Positions 22,653 through 30,943 of a stretch of DNA of 64,000 nt are shown one piece after another. How positions within the stretch are numbered: the stretch's first letter is position 1; each line of letters starts with the position of its first letter. Under the pieces are notes generated by a model that made no database searches, was not told where the DNA came from, and saw only the letters and a list, made by a program, of their open reading frames with translations. Source of the stretch: Kitasatospora mediocidica KCTC 9733 (GTDB taxonomy: Bacteria; Actinomycetota; Actinomycetes; Streptomycetales; Streptomycetaceae); assembly GCF_000744225.1 (NCBI RefSeq), contig NZ_JQLN01000007.1, positions 744,001 through 808,000 on the forward strand. Reading direction: 5' to 3'. The translations under genes were made by a program, and so were the position numbers.

Positions 22653-24266
22653 CTACCGCGGATCCACCGGGTGCAGCCCGTCCTCGTCCAGGCTGAGCCA
22701 GCGGGTGATGCCGAGGCCGCGCAGGAACGGCAGGTCGTGGCTGGCCACGATCAGCGCGCCCCGGTAGGACTCCAGGGCCTCGGTGAGCTGGCGGGTGCTC
22801 GCGAGGTCGAGGTTGTTGGTCGGCTCGTCGAGCAGCAGCAGCTGCGGCGCCGGGTCGGCCAGCAGCAGGGCCGCCAGGGTGGCCCGGAACCGCTCGCCGC
22901 CCGAGAGCGTGCCGGCCGGCTGGTCGGCCCGGCCGCCGCGGAACAGGAAGCGGGCCAGCCGCGCCCGCACCAGGTTGTCGCCGAGCGCGGGCGCGAACGC
23001 CTTCACGTTCGACGCCACGCTCAGCGCGTCGTCCAGCAGGTCGAGGCGCTGCGGTAGGTGGCGCAGGGCCACCGGAGTGGTGAGTTCGCCTTCCAGTGGC
23101 GGGAGTTCACCGGCGATGGTGCGCAGCAGGGTGGACTTGCCGGCCCCGTTGCGCCCGATCAGCGCGATCCGCTCCGGCCCGCGCACCTGGAGCTTGACGC
23201 TCGGCCCGTACGCCGGACGGACCTGGTCCAGCACCAACACCGTGCGCCCGGCCGGGACTTCGGTGCGCGGCAGGTCGATGCGGATCTCCGCGTCGTCGCG
23301 CATCGCCTCCTCGGCGGCGGTCAGCCGCTCACGAGCGTCCTCCAGGCGTTCGGTGTGCATGCCGCGCACCCGCCCGGCGGTCTCCTCGGCCTGCCGTTTG
23401 AACTTGCCCGCCATGATCTTCGGGTCGTTGCGCTGCGCGGACTTCTTCTTGCCGTAGCGCGCGCTGCGCTCCAGCTTGATCCGGGCATCGGCCAGGTCGC
23501 GCTTCTGGCGCTCGACGTCGGCCTCGGCGCTCCGCACGGCCCGCTCGGCCGCCTCCTGTTCGGCGGCCAACACCCGCTCGTAGGCGGCGTAGTTGCCGCC
23601 GTACCAGGTGACGCCGCCGTCCCGCAGGTCGGCGATCTGGTCGACGTGGGCGAGGAGTTCGCGGTCGTGGCTGACCACCACCAGCACCCCGGTCCAGCTG
23701 CGCACGGCCTCGTACAGCCGGGCCCGGGCGGACAGGTCCAGGCTGTTGGTGGGCTCGTCCAGCAGCAGGACGTCCGGGCGCTCCAGCAGCAGCGCCGCCA
23801 GCCGCAGCAACACCACCTCGCCGCCGGAGAGTTGGCCGGTCGTCCGGTCGAGCTCCAGGGCATCGAGGCCGAGCCGGTCCAGCGTCGCGCGGGCCCGTTC
23901 CTCGACGTCCCAGTCGTCGCCGAGGACGGTGAAGTGCCGTTCGTCGGCGTCACCGGACTCGATGGCGTGCAGGGCGTGGCGGCGCTCCCGGATCCCGAGC
24001 GCCTCGTCGACCCGCAGGGTGGTGTCGAGCGCGATGTCCTGCGGCAGGTAGCCGACCTGGCCGGCCACCCGGACGGTGCCGGAGCCGGGCGTCAGCTCGC
24101 CCGCGAGCAGGCGCAGCAGCGTCGACTTCCCGGCGCCGTTGAGCCCGATCAGGCCGGTGCGGCCGGGGCCGATCGCGAGGTGGAAGCGGTCCAGAACGGG
24201 CTTGCCGTCGGGCCACTCGAAGCCCAGGTCGGTGCAGAGGACGGAGCTCGTGGTGGTCGGTGCCAT
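22653..24266 (-). CDS. ABC-F family ATPase
   Basis: 537 aa from ATG, with AGGAGG seven bases upstream. Two ABC domains: GLNGAGKSTLL with LSGGE and VLLLDEPTNSLD, then GRNGAGKSTLL with LSGGERFRATLAALLL and LLLLDEPTNNLD. Between them is the long charged linker typical of ABC-F (residues about 250-330). No membrane segments: these soluble proteins act on the ribosome, giving antibiotic protection or translation rescue. It is divergent from a second ABC-F gene 345 bases away. An in-frame upstream stretch reaches 24410 but the strong ribosome site favours this start. Confidence 0.85.
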   Translation of the reverse strand: MAPTTTSSVLCTDLGFEWPDGKPVLDRFHLAIGPGRTGLIGLNGAGKSTLLRLLAGELTPGSGTVRVAGQVGYLPQDIALDTTLRVDEALGIRERRHALHAIESGDADERHFTVLGDDWDVEERARATLDRLGLDALELDRTTGQLSGGEVVLLRLAALLLERPDVLLLDEPTNSLDLSARARLYEAVRSWTGVLVVVSHDRELLAHVDQIADLRDGGVTWYGGNYAAYERVLAAEQEAAERAVRSAEADVERQKRDLADARIKLERSARYGKKKSAQRNDPKIMAGKFKRQAEETAGRVRGMHTERLEDARERLTAAEEAMRDDAEIRIDLPRTEVPAGRTVLVLDQVRPAYGPSVKLQVRGPERIALIGRNGAGKSTLLRTIAGELPPLEGELTTPVALRHLPQRLDLLDDALSVASNVKAFAPALGDNLVRARLARFLFRGGRADQPAGTLSGGERFRATLAALLLADPAPQLLLLDEPTNNLDLASTRQLTEALESYRGALIVASHDLPFLRGLGITRWLSLDEDGLHPVDPR

Positions 24267-24494
24267 GGATGGCCTCCTGCGTGGTTGCTCGGAAGGGAGA
24301 GAGGGCAACAACGGGAGAACACCGCGGGAGGACGTGCGGCTGCGACGACGGGGAAGTGCGACGGGAGAGCCCGTGCCGGCGAGAGGCGTCACACCGAGGT
24401 CGAACAGCACGCTCCAGTACCACCGCGCGGGGACTCAGCGCGGGGAGCGGTGTCTCATGACCTCAGTAGAGCAACGGCCTTCTCCTGTTCTGGT

Positions 24495-24530
24495 GGACCA
24501 ACGGTCCGGTAGACCAACGGTCCGGTGGAC
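24495..24530. repeat. Tandem 16-bp repeats in the gap between divergent ABC-F genes
   Basis: GACCAACGGTCCGGT occurs at 24496-24510 and 24512-24526, followed by a partial third copy. Each contains a GACC-AAC-GGTC inverted repeat. The remainder of the 24267-24610 gap has no gene; it must carry both promoters. The repeats could be operator sites or part of an mRNA attenuator, since ABC-F resistance genes are often controlled by attenuation. Confidence 0.45.
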
Positions 24531-24610
24531 CGACAAGAACCACCGTAGGAGCCCGCAGGACACCGCGCAAAGTATTTTCCGGCCCGGGGGCCATCTAGGA
24601 TCGAGGCATC

Positions 24611-26248
24611 ATGAGTGCCACTCTCGTAACCAAGGATCTGAGCGCCGGCCACGGCGACCGCACCCTCTTCACCGGCCTTGACCTGGTCGTCGCCCCCGGC
24701 GAGGTAACCGGTCTGGTCGGGGTGAACGGCGCGGGGAAGTCGACACTGCTGCGCCTGCTGGCCGGCCTCGACCTGCCCGAGGGCGGCTCGATCTCGCTCA
24801 GCCCGCCGTCCGCCACCATCGGCCACCTGCCGCAGGAGCCGGACCGCCGCCCGGGCGAGTCGGTCCGCGGCTTCCTGGCCCGCCGCACCGGTGTGGAGGC
24901 CGCCCAGGCCGCCCTGGACGAGGCGACCGAGGGCCTGGTGGAGGGCCGTCCGGGCGCCGACGACGCGTACGCCGACAGCCTGGACCGCTGGCTCAACCTC
25001 GGCGGCGCGGACCTGGAGGAGCGGGCCGAGGAGGTCGCCGACTCGCTCGGCCTCAAGGTGAGCCTGGACCTGCCGATGACCGCGCTCTCCGGTGGCCAGG
25101 CCGCCCGCGCGGGCCTGGCCTCGCTGCTGCTCTCGCGCTACGACGTCTTCCTGCTCGACGAGCCCACCAACGACCTGGACCTGGACGGCCTGGACCGCCT
25201 GGAGTCCTTCGTCACCGGGCTTCGGGCCGGCACCGTGGTGATCAGCCACGACCGCGAGTTCCTGGCCCGCACGGTGACCCGGGTGCTGGAGCTGGACCTC
25301 GCCCAGCAGCAGGTCCGGCTCTACGGCGGCGGCTACGAGTCCTACCTCGCCGAGCGTGAGCGGGCCCGCATGCACGCCCGCGAGGAGTACGAGGAGTACG
25401 CGGACACCAAGGCCGGCCTGGAGGCCCGCTCGCGGATGCAGAAGGGCTGGGCGGACAAGGGCGTGCGCAACGCGCTCAAGAAGAGCCCGGACAACGACAA
25501 GAACCGCAAGGCCGCGGCCCTCTCCTCCTCCGAGAAGCAGGCCGCCAAGGCCAAGCAGACCCAGCGCATGATCGAGCGCCTGGACGTGGTGGAGGAGCCG
25601 CGCAAGGAGTGGGAGCTGCGGATGGAGATCGCCGCCGCCCCGCGCTCCGGCTCGGTGGTCGCCACGCTGCGGCAGGCCGTCGTGCGGCTCGGCGACTTCG
25701 CCTTCGGCCCGGTGGACCTGCAGATCGACTGGGCCGACCGGGTGGCCATCACCGGCGCCAACGGCTCGGGCAAGTCCACGCTGCTGGCCGCTCTGCTCGG
25801 GCGGCTCGAACTCGACTCCGGCCAGGCCTCGTTGGGATCCGGCGTGGTGGTCGGCGAGGTGGACCAGGCGCGCGGCCTGTTCCTCGGCGGCGAGCCGCTG
25901 ATGGAGGCCTTCGGCGCGGCCGTGCCGGAGCTGAACGCGGCCGACCTGCGCACCCTGCTGGCCAAGTTCGGGCTGAAGGCGGCGCACGTGCTGCGGCCCG
26001 CCGCCACCCTCTCGCCCGGCGAGCGGACCCGGGCGGCGCTCGCGCTGCTCCAGGCGCGCGGGGTGAACCTGCTGGTCCTGGACGAGCCGACGAACCACCT
26101 GGACCTGGCCGCCATCGAGCAGCTGGAGTCGGCGCTGACGAGCTACACCGGGACGCTGCTGCTGGTCACCCACGACCGGCGGATGCTGGAGGCGGTCACC
26201 GTCAACCGCCGGATCGCGGTCGACGGCGGGCAGGTCACCGAGGCCTGA
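24611..26248 (+). CDS. ABC-F family ATPase
   Basis: 545 aa with two complete ABC domains: GVNGAGKSTLLRLLAGL, LSGGQAARAGLASLLL and FLLDEPTNDLD; then GANGSGKSTLLAALLGR, LSPGERTRAALALLQ and LVLDEPTNHLD. The linker between them is Lys-rich (KKSPDNDKNRKAAALSSSEK). Second signature is LSPGE, common in ABC-F. Soluble ribosome-acting ATPase; resistance versus housekeeping (EttA-like) cannot be settled by eye. Confidence 0.85.
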   Translation: MSATLVTKDLSAGHGDRTLFTGLDLVVAPGEVTGLVGVNGAGKSTLLRLLAGLDLPEGGSISLSPPSATIGHLPQEPDRRPGESVRGFLARRTGVEAAQAALDEATEGLVEGRPGADDAYADSLDRWLNLGGADLEERAEEVADSLGLKVSLDLPMTALSGGQAARAGLASLLLSRYDVFLLDEPTNDLDLDGLDRLESFVTGLRAGTVVISHDREFLARTVTRVLELDLAQQQVRLYGGGYESYLAERERARMHAREEYEEYADTKAGLEARSRMQKGWADKGVRNALKKSPDNDKNRKAAALSSSEKQAAKAKQTQRMIERLDVVEEPRKEWELRMEIAAAPRSGSVVATLRQAVVRLGDFAFGPVDLQIDWADRVAITGANGSGKSTLLAALLGRLELDSGQASLGSGVVVGEVDQARGLFLGGEPLMEAFGAAVPELNAADLRTLLAKFGLKAAHVLRPAATLSPGERTRAALALLQARGVNLLVLDEPTNHLDLAAIEQLESALTSYTGTLLLVTHDRRMLEAVTVNRRIAVDGGQVTEA

Positions 26249-26370
26249 GCCGAAGCCCGAGCCGGAGCCCGAGCCGAAGCCCGAGCCCGGAGCTCGCGCC
26301 GAAGCCCCGGGACCGGCAGGCCGGGCACCAGTGGTCTGAACCACCCCCTTCCCCTGCCGCGCGGTCATGT

Positions 26371-26402
26371 GCTGTGCTGTCGACCATGGTTGACAGCACA
26401 GC
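26371..26402 (+). promoter_or_regulatory. Inverted repeat enclosing a start codon
   Basis: GCTGTGCTGTC (26371-26381) and GACAGCACAGC (26392-26402) are perfect 11-bp arms around a 10-base spacer that contains the nitroreductase ATG (26386-26388). As DNA it would be an operator at the start; as RNA it would hide the start codon in a loop. Confidence 0.55.
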
Positions 26403-27060
26403 GGCCGCGACGGACTACCCGACCGTCCCGCTCCGCCCGATGATGGTGCCCGCCCAAGAGGCCGAGGCCCGCAGCAAGTCCTTCCACGAGGTCATGGCCC
26501 AGCGCCGGACCGTCCGCGACTACTCGACCCGCCCGATCCCGGACGGGGTGATCGACTGGGCCGTCCGGACCGCCGCCACCGCGCCGAGCGGGGCACACGT
26601 CCAGCCCTGGCGCTTCGTGGTGATCACCGACCCCGCGCGCAAGCGCGCGCTGCGCGAGGCCGCCGAGGCGGAGGAGCGGGAGTTCTACGCCCACCGTGCC
26701 TCCGAGGAGTGGCTCGCGGCGCTGGCCCCGATCGGCACCGACTGGCGCAAGCCGTTCCTGGAGGACGCGCCGGCGGTGATCGTGGTCTTCGAGGTGCACA
26801 AGGGGCCGCAGTCGCCGCGGCCGTACTACACCAAGGAGTCGGTGGGCATCGCCGTCGGGCTGCTGCTGGCAAGCCTGCACCAGGCGGGCCTGGCCACCCT
26901 CACCCACACGCCGAGCCCGATGCGCTTCCTCAACGAGGTCTGCGAGCGCCCGGCCGAGGAGCGGGCCTCGTACGTCATCCCGGTCGGCTACCCGGCCGAC
27001 GACGCCCGGGTGCCCGACCTGCACCGCAAGGAGCTGGACGCCGTCCTGGTCCGGCTGTGA
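26386..27060 (+). CDS. Nitroreductase-family flavoprotein
   Basis: 224 aa. FMN-binding pattern QRRTVRDYSTRPIPDGVIDW, APSGAHVQPWRFVVI, and GIAVGLLLASLHQAGLATLT; the extended N-terminus and sequence resemble the iodotyrosine-deiodinase-like subgroup. Reduces nitro, quinone or halogenated substrates with NAD(P)H. It is followed 53 bases later by a GNAT acetyltransferase on the same strand. Its start codon lies inside a perfect inverted repeat. Confidence 0.8.
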   Translation: MVDSTAAATDYPTVPLRPMMVPAQEAEARSKSFHEVMAQRRTVRDYSTRPIPDGVIDWAVRTAATAPSGAHVQPWRFVVITDPARKRALREAAEAEEREFYAHRASEEWLAALAPIGTDWRKPFLEDAPAVIVVFEVHKGPQSPRPYYTKESVGIAVGLLLASLHQAGLATLTHTPSPMRFLNEVCERPAEERASYVIPVGYPADDARVPDLHRKELDAVLVRL

Positions 27061-27113
27061 CACTCGACGAATCCCACGGTCGGCAGCTCGGTCCGGGCGC
27101 CGGACGGGGTGCC

Positions 27114-27728
27114 ATGATGCTTGTCATGAACCGCGTCATCGACCAGACCGCCCCGCCCCTTCCCACCGGCGTACGCCCCCCGGAGCGGCTCGCCCTGCCG
27201 GGCGGCGTCTCGCTGCGCCGGCGCACGGCGGACGACATCGTCCCGTTCAACGCCGCGGTGGTCCGCAACCTGGAGCACCTGCGGCCGTGGATGCCGTGGG
27301 CGGTGTCGGCGCCGACCCTGGAACGCACCGGGGAGATGACCGAGGTCGGCCGGCTGGCCTGGGAGGACGGCACCGACTTCCTCTACCTGGCCGGGCTGGA
27401 CGCGGCCCCGGGCAGCGTGCTCGGCGCGTTCGGCCTGCACGGCCGGATCGGCCCGGGCGCGCTGGAGATCGGCTACTGGGTGGACCTGGCGTTCACCGGC
27501 CGCGGGATCGCCACCGACGCGGCGGCGGCGCTCACCGCCGCCGCGCTGGAGCTGCCCGGCATCCACCGCACCGAGATCCACTGCGACCAGGCGAACGCGG
27601 CCAGCGCGACCGTCCCGCGCAAGCTCGGCTACCGCCTCGACCGGGTGCGCCAGGATCCGATCAGCGCGCCGGCCGAGACCGGCCGCAAGCTGATCTGGGT
27701 CAAGGAGATTCCGGTCGAAGAACCTTAA
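27114..27728 (+). CDS. GNAT acetyltransferase (RimJ/RimL-like)
   Basis: 204 aa from ATG 27114 (a later in-frame ATG lies at 27126). The GNAT fold is clear: TADDIVPFNAAVVRNLEHLR, ALEIGYWVDLAFTGRGIATD (acetyl-CoA-binding V/RGxG-like loop), and CDQANAASATVPRKLGYRLD. This RimJ/RimL subgroup acetylates N-termini of proteins or small amines. Confidence 0.8.
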   Translation: MMLVMNRVIDQTAPPLPTGVRPPERLALPGGVSLRRRTADDIVPFNAAVVRNLEHLRPWMPWAVSAPTLERTGEMTEVGRLAWEDGTDFLYLAGLDAAPGSVLGAFGLHGRIGPGALEIGYWVDLAFTGRGIATDAAAALTAAALELPGIHRTEIHCDQANAASATVPRKLGYRLDRVRQDPISAPAETGRKLIWVKEIPVEEP

Positions 27729-27768
27729 GCCGGGCGTAAAGCGCAACGAACTTCTTGACGTGCCCAGT

Positions 27769-27780
27769 TGGTCTAGTCCA
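27769..27780. promoter_or_regulatory. DasR-like operator (dre) upstream of chitinase
   Basis: TGGTCTAGTCCA is a near-perfect copy of the core TGGTCTAGACCA bound by DasR, the GlcNAc-responsive GntR repressor of streptomycete chitinase genes (known from Streptomyces coelicolor). It lies 108 bases before the chitinase start, eight bases after a TTGACG -35-like box at 27755-27760. Confidence 0.65.
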
Positions 27781-27887
27781 TTTTTGGCGTACGCAGTTCC
27801 GCGTCACCAGTTCCGGACCACCCATCGCCCCGCGCTCCCCCACCTCAGCGCGGGGCGGCGGCTCGTCACGTCCCGAAAGGCACCCCC

Positions 27888-29476
27888 ATGCCACGCGCGC
27901 TCCACCGCCAGGCCGCTCCGGGCCGGGCCAAGCTCCTCTCGCTGGGCTGCGCCGCCCTGCTGGCCACCGGCACGCTCACCGCGCTGGCGGTCAACGCCAG
28001 TGCGGCGGACGGCAATCTGCTGGCCGACCCCGGATTCGAGAGCGGCCTCGGGCCGTGGAGCTGCTCGGCGGGCAGTGGATCGGTGGTCAGCGGATCGGTG
28101 GTCAGCGGCGGTGCGCACTCCGGGAGTTACGCGCTGCAGGGCGCGGTGACCGCCTCCGGCACCGCGCAGTGCTCCCAGAGCGTCGCCGTGCAGCCCAACA
28201 CCACGTACGCGCTCAGCGCCTGGGTGCAGGGGAACTACGTCTACCTGGGCGCCACCGGGAACGGCGTGACCGACCCGGCGATCTGGAGCCCCGGCGGCAC
28301 CGGCTGGAACGCGCTCAGCGGCAGCTTCACCACCGGGCCGGGCACCACCAGCGTGACGGTCTACCTGCACGGCTGGTACGGGCAGGGCTCCTACCTGGCC
28401 GACGACGTGACCCTGACCGGCCCCGGCGGCACGCCGACCCCGCCGCCCGTCACCACGCCGCCCGTCACCCCGCCGACCACTCCCCCGGTCACGCCGCCCG
28501 TCACTCCCCCGACCACGCCGCCCGTCACTCCCCGACCACGCCCCCGGTCACCCCGCCGACCACCCCGCCCGTGACGCCCCCCGTCACCCCGCCGAACGTG
28601 GCCGTCCCGGTCGCGCCGTACGTCGACATGGGCGCCTGGCCCACCCCGTCGCTGACGGCCGACGCCACCGGCGGCAACCTCAAGTCGTTCACTCTGGCCT
28701 TCGTCACCAGCGTTGGCTGCAAGGCCAGTTGGTTCAACGCCTACGACCCGCGCAGCGCCTGGGCGAAGGACCAGATCGACGCGATCCGGGCGGCCGGCGG
28801 CGACGTCAAGGTCTCCTTCGGCGGCGCCTCCGGCACCGAACTGGCCGCCGCCTGCGGCACGGTGGACTCGCTCTTCGCCGAGTACGACGCGGTGGTCACC
28901 GCCTACAACCTGAAGTACGTCGACTTCGACATCGAGGGCGCGGCCGTCGACGACACCGCCTCCAACAACCGCCGCTCGGCCGCCCTGGCCAAGCTCCAGC
29001 AGGCCCACCCGGGCCTGAAGGTCTCGCTCACCCTGCCCGTCCTGCCGGAGGGCCTGACCTCCGACGGTCTGGCCGTGGTCCAGTCGGCGATCACCGCGGG
29101 CGTCAACCTCGACCTGGTCAACGTGATGGCGATGGACTACGGCCGCCCGGGCACCGACTACGGCACCGACGCCGTGCAGGCCGCGCAGAGCACCCACGAC
29201 CAGCTCAAGGCGCTCTACCCGGCCAAGACCGACGCCCAGCTGTGGGCGGCGGTCGGGGTCACCCCGATGATCGGCGAGAACGACGACCAGCAGGTCTTCA
29301 CCCTGGCGGACGCCCAGCAGGTGGTCACCTTCGCCCAGCAGCACCACCTCGGCGAGCTGGCCTTCTGGGAGATCGGCCGGGACGCCGCCGCCTGCACGGG
29401 CGCGATCTACAAGTGCACCAACGTGACGCAGGCGCCGTTCGACTACGCGAAGATCTTCGCGCAGTACACCGGCTGA
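27888..29476 (+). pseudogene. Secreted GH18 chitinase with carbohydrate-binding domain, frameshifted in the linker
   Basis: Frame 1 (27888-28574): signal peptide (LGCAALLATGTLTALAVNASA), then a CBM4/16-like jelly-roll (NLLADPGFESGLGPWSCSAG) and a Pro/Thr linker, after which it goes into nonsense. Another frame (28540s-29476) continues the linker and gives a full GH18 catalytic domain: FTLAFVTSVGCKASW, VSFGGASGTELAAA, and the active-site YVDFDIEG with the acid Glu at 28934-28936. The shift maps to a C-run in the linker repeat: five C at 28506-28510 but four at 28530-28533. Either a real one-base deletion or a sequencing error. Repaired, it would be an approximately 530-residue exochitinase-like enzyme. 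Confidence 0.8.
28437..28602 (+). repeat. Short tandem repeats encoding a Pro/Thr linker
   Basis: Imperfect 12-15-base units encoding PPVT/PPTT join the binding and catalytic domains of the chitinase. Long C-runs in each unit make this stretch prone to slippage, and it holds the frameshift. Confidence 0.75.
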
Positions 29477-29494
29477 GCCACCACCGCCACCGCC

Positions 29495-29542
29495 CGCGCC
29501 GGTCGGCCGGACCCCACCTCGCGAGTCCGGCCGACCGGCGCG
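29495..29542. terminator. Bidirectional terminator hairpin
   Basis: Perfect 18-bp stem (29495-29512 with 29525-29542), 12-base loop, between the chitinase stop and the convergent ATP-grasp gene. It also marks the left edge of the biosynthetic cluster. Confidence 0.8.
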
Positions 29543-29558
29543 TCCGGCTGCGCCGACG

Positions 29559-30839
29559 TCAGGCGTGCTCCGCGACTCCCGCCGAGACGGCGGCCGGCTC
29601 GACCGGCTCGGTCACGAATCGGACGGACGCCTCCAGCTTGTCCAGCAGGTCCCGGGCCTCGATCGCCGTGTCGGCGCCGACCGCGATGGTCGCCACCCGG
29701 TGCTCGACCGACTCGTACGGGTGGATGACGTCGCCGACGGCCACCGCGAGCTCGGCGTACAGCACCGCCGGGTGGGCCAGCACCTCCTCCCAGCCCTCGA
29801 TCGCCAGCAGCCGCCCGGGCGTCGGCGTCAGGAAGCGGATGGCCGCGCCGCGGCTCGGGACCAGCGCCGCCTTGTCGATCGGCAGACCGAGCACATCGTC
29901 GAAGACCAGCCCGAACCACTCCAGGCCCGGGATGACGTGCGCCAGCATCCGGTGGATCCAGCCGCCCGCGTTGCGCACGTGGACCTCGCCCATCACGACG
30001 CCGCGTTCGGTCACCCAGAGCTCGACGTGGAACTGCCCGAAGCGCACCTCCAGGGCGTGCAGCGCCGCCGTGACCTGCTCGACGATCTCCCGTTCGGTCT
30101 CCTCGGGCATCGGGGCCGGGATGAGGTACTCGACCTCGAAGAAGTGCGGCGGCGGCAGCAGTTCCTTGCTGGTGACCGCGAGCATGTGCGGGGCGCCGCC
30201 GATGAAGACGCCCTCGACGCTGTACTCGGGCCCCTCGACGAACTCCTCCACGATGAACGCGCCCTGGTGCGGCATCAGCTTCAGCGCCGCTTCCAGCTGG
30301 GCGGGCTCGTCGAGTCTGGTGACACCCTCGCTGCCCATGGCGTCACGGGGCTTGACCACCCAGGGACCGGTGGAGTTCTTCAGGAACTCCAGCGCCGAGG
30401 CGGCGTCGGCGAACACCTGGCAGGCCGGCTGGAGGAAGCCCGCCGCGCTGAGAGCGGCCCGGGCGGCGTCCTTGTTGCGCACCCGGTTGACCACGTGCGG
30501 CGGGTTGCCGGGACGGCCGAACGCCTCGGCGGCCTCGGCCACCGCCTCCTGGGCCATCTCCCGCACGCCGAAGACGATGTCGAAGTTCTCACCGGCCGCG
30601 AGGCGTTCGCCGGCCCAGGCGGCGTGTTCGCCGCGCTTCTCGAAGTCGACCACCGAGGCGGCGTCGGCCAGCGCCGTGGTCGCGGGGAGCGCGGCGAACG
30701 TCTCCTCCTGGTTGGTCATATGGATCCGCAGACCGCGCTTGCGGGCCTGCGCCACGGCCGTCGCGACGACATCGACGGCCAGCGTCGCGTTCGCGGCACC
30801 GCCGACGAAGAGGAGGCTGGGTGCAGTCTGGTCAGGCAT
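29559..30839 (-). CDS. ATP-grasp carboxylate-amine ligase
   Basis: 426 aa. ATP-grasp features: NPPHVVNRVRNKDAARAAL before the grasp, PWVVKPRDAMGSEGV (ATP-binding Lys and Gly-rich loop, about 165), FIVEEFVEGPEYSVEGVFIG, and the metal-binding VVMGEVHVRNAGGWIHRM. This superfamily activates a carboxylate as acyl-phosphate and joins it to an amine. Closest in look to amino-acid ligases of dipeptide antibiotic pathways. It is transcribed with the MFS exporter gene upstream (about 100-base gap) and faces away from the forward arm of the cluster. Its substrates are unknown. Confidence 0.8.
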   Translation of the reverse strand: MPDQTAPSLLFVGGAANATLAVDVVATAVAQARKRGLRIHMTNQEETFAALPATTALADAASVVDFEKRGEHAAWAGERLAAGENFDIVFGVREMAQEAVAEAAEAFGRPGNPPHVVNRVRNKDAARAALSAAGFLQPACQVFADAASALEFLKNSTGPWVVKPRDAMGSEGVTRLDEPAQLEAALKLMPHQGAFIVEEFVEGPEYSVEGVFIGGAPHMLAVTSKELLPPPHFFEVEYLIPAPMPEETEREIVEQVTAALHALEVRFGQFHVELWVTERGVVMGEVHVRNAGGWIHRMLAHVIPGLEWFGLVFDDVLGLPIDKAALVPSRGAAIRFLTPTPGRLLAIEGWEEVLAHPAVLYAELAVAVGDVIHPYESVEHRVATIAVGADTAIEARDLLDKLEASVRFVTEPVEPAAVSAGVAEHA

Positions 30840-30943
30840 GCGTGCTCCTACGGTGATGGGGCCGACACGGGCCGATGTGGGTGGGTGTGACAGATGAGCC
30901 CGGTCGTGACCGGTGAGCCCCGAGCCGCCGGCTCGGGACGTCG

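Noticed and set aside
24267..24410. N-terminal extension of the reverse ABC-F protein up to 24410
   Set aside because: Low-complexity Arg/Ser/Pro translation, and AGGAGG directly before ATG 24266 marks the start.
26249..26300. GAGCCGAAGCCC-type short repeats after the second ABC-F gene
   Set aside because: Short low-complexity sequence without symmetry or flanking features; probably slippage and of no clear function.
28437..28602. CRISPR-like repeats
   Set aside because: The units are 12-15 bases, in frame, and encode a Pro/Thr linker; no spacers or cas genes.
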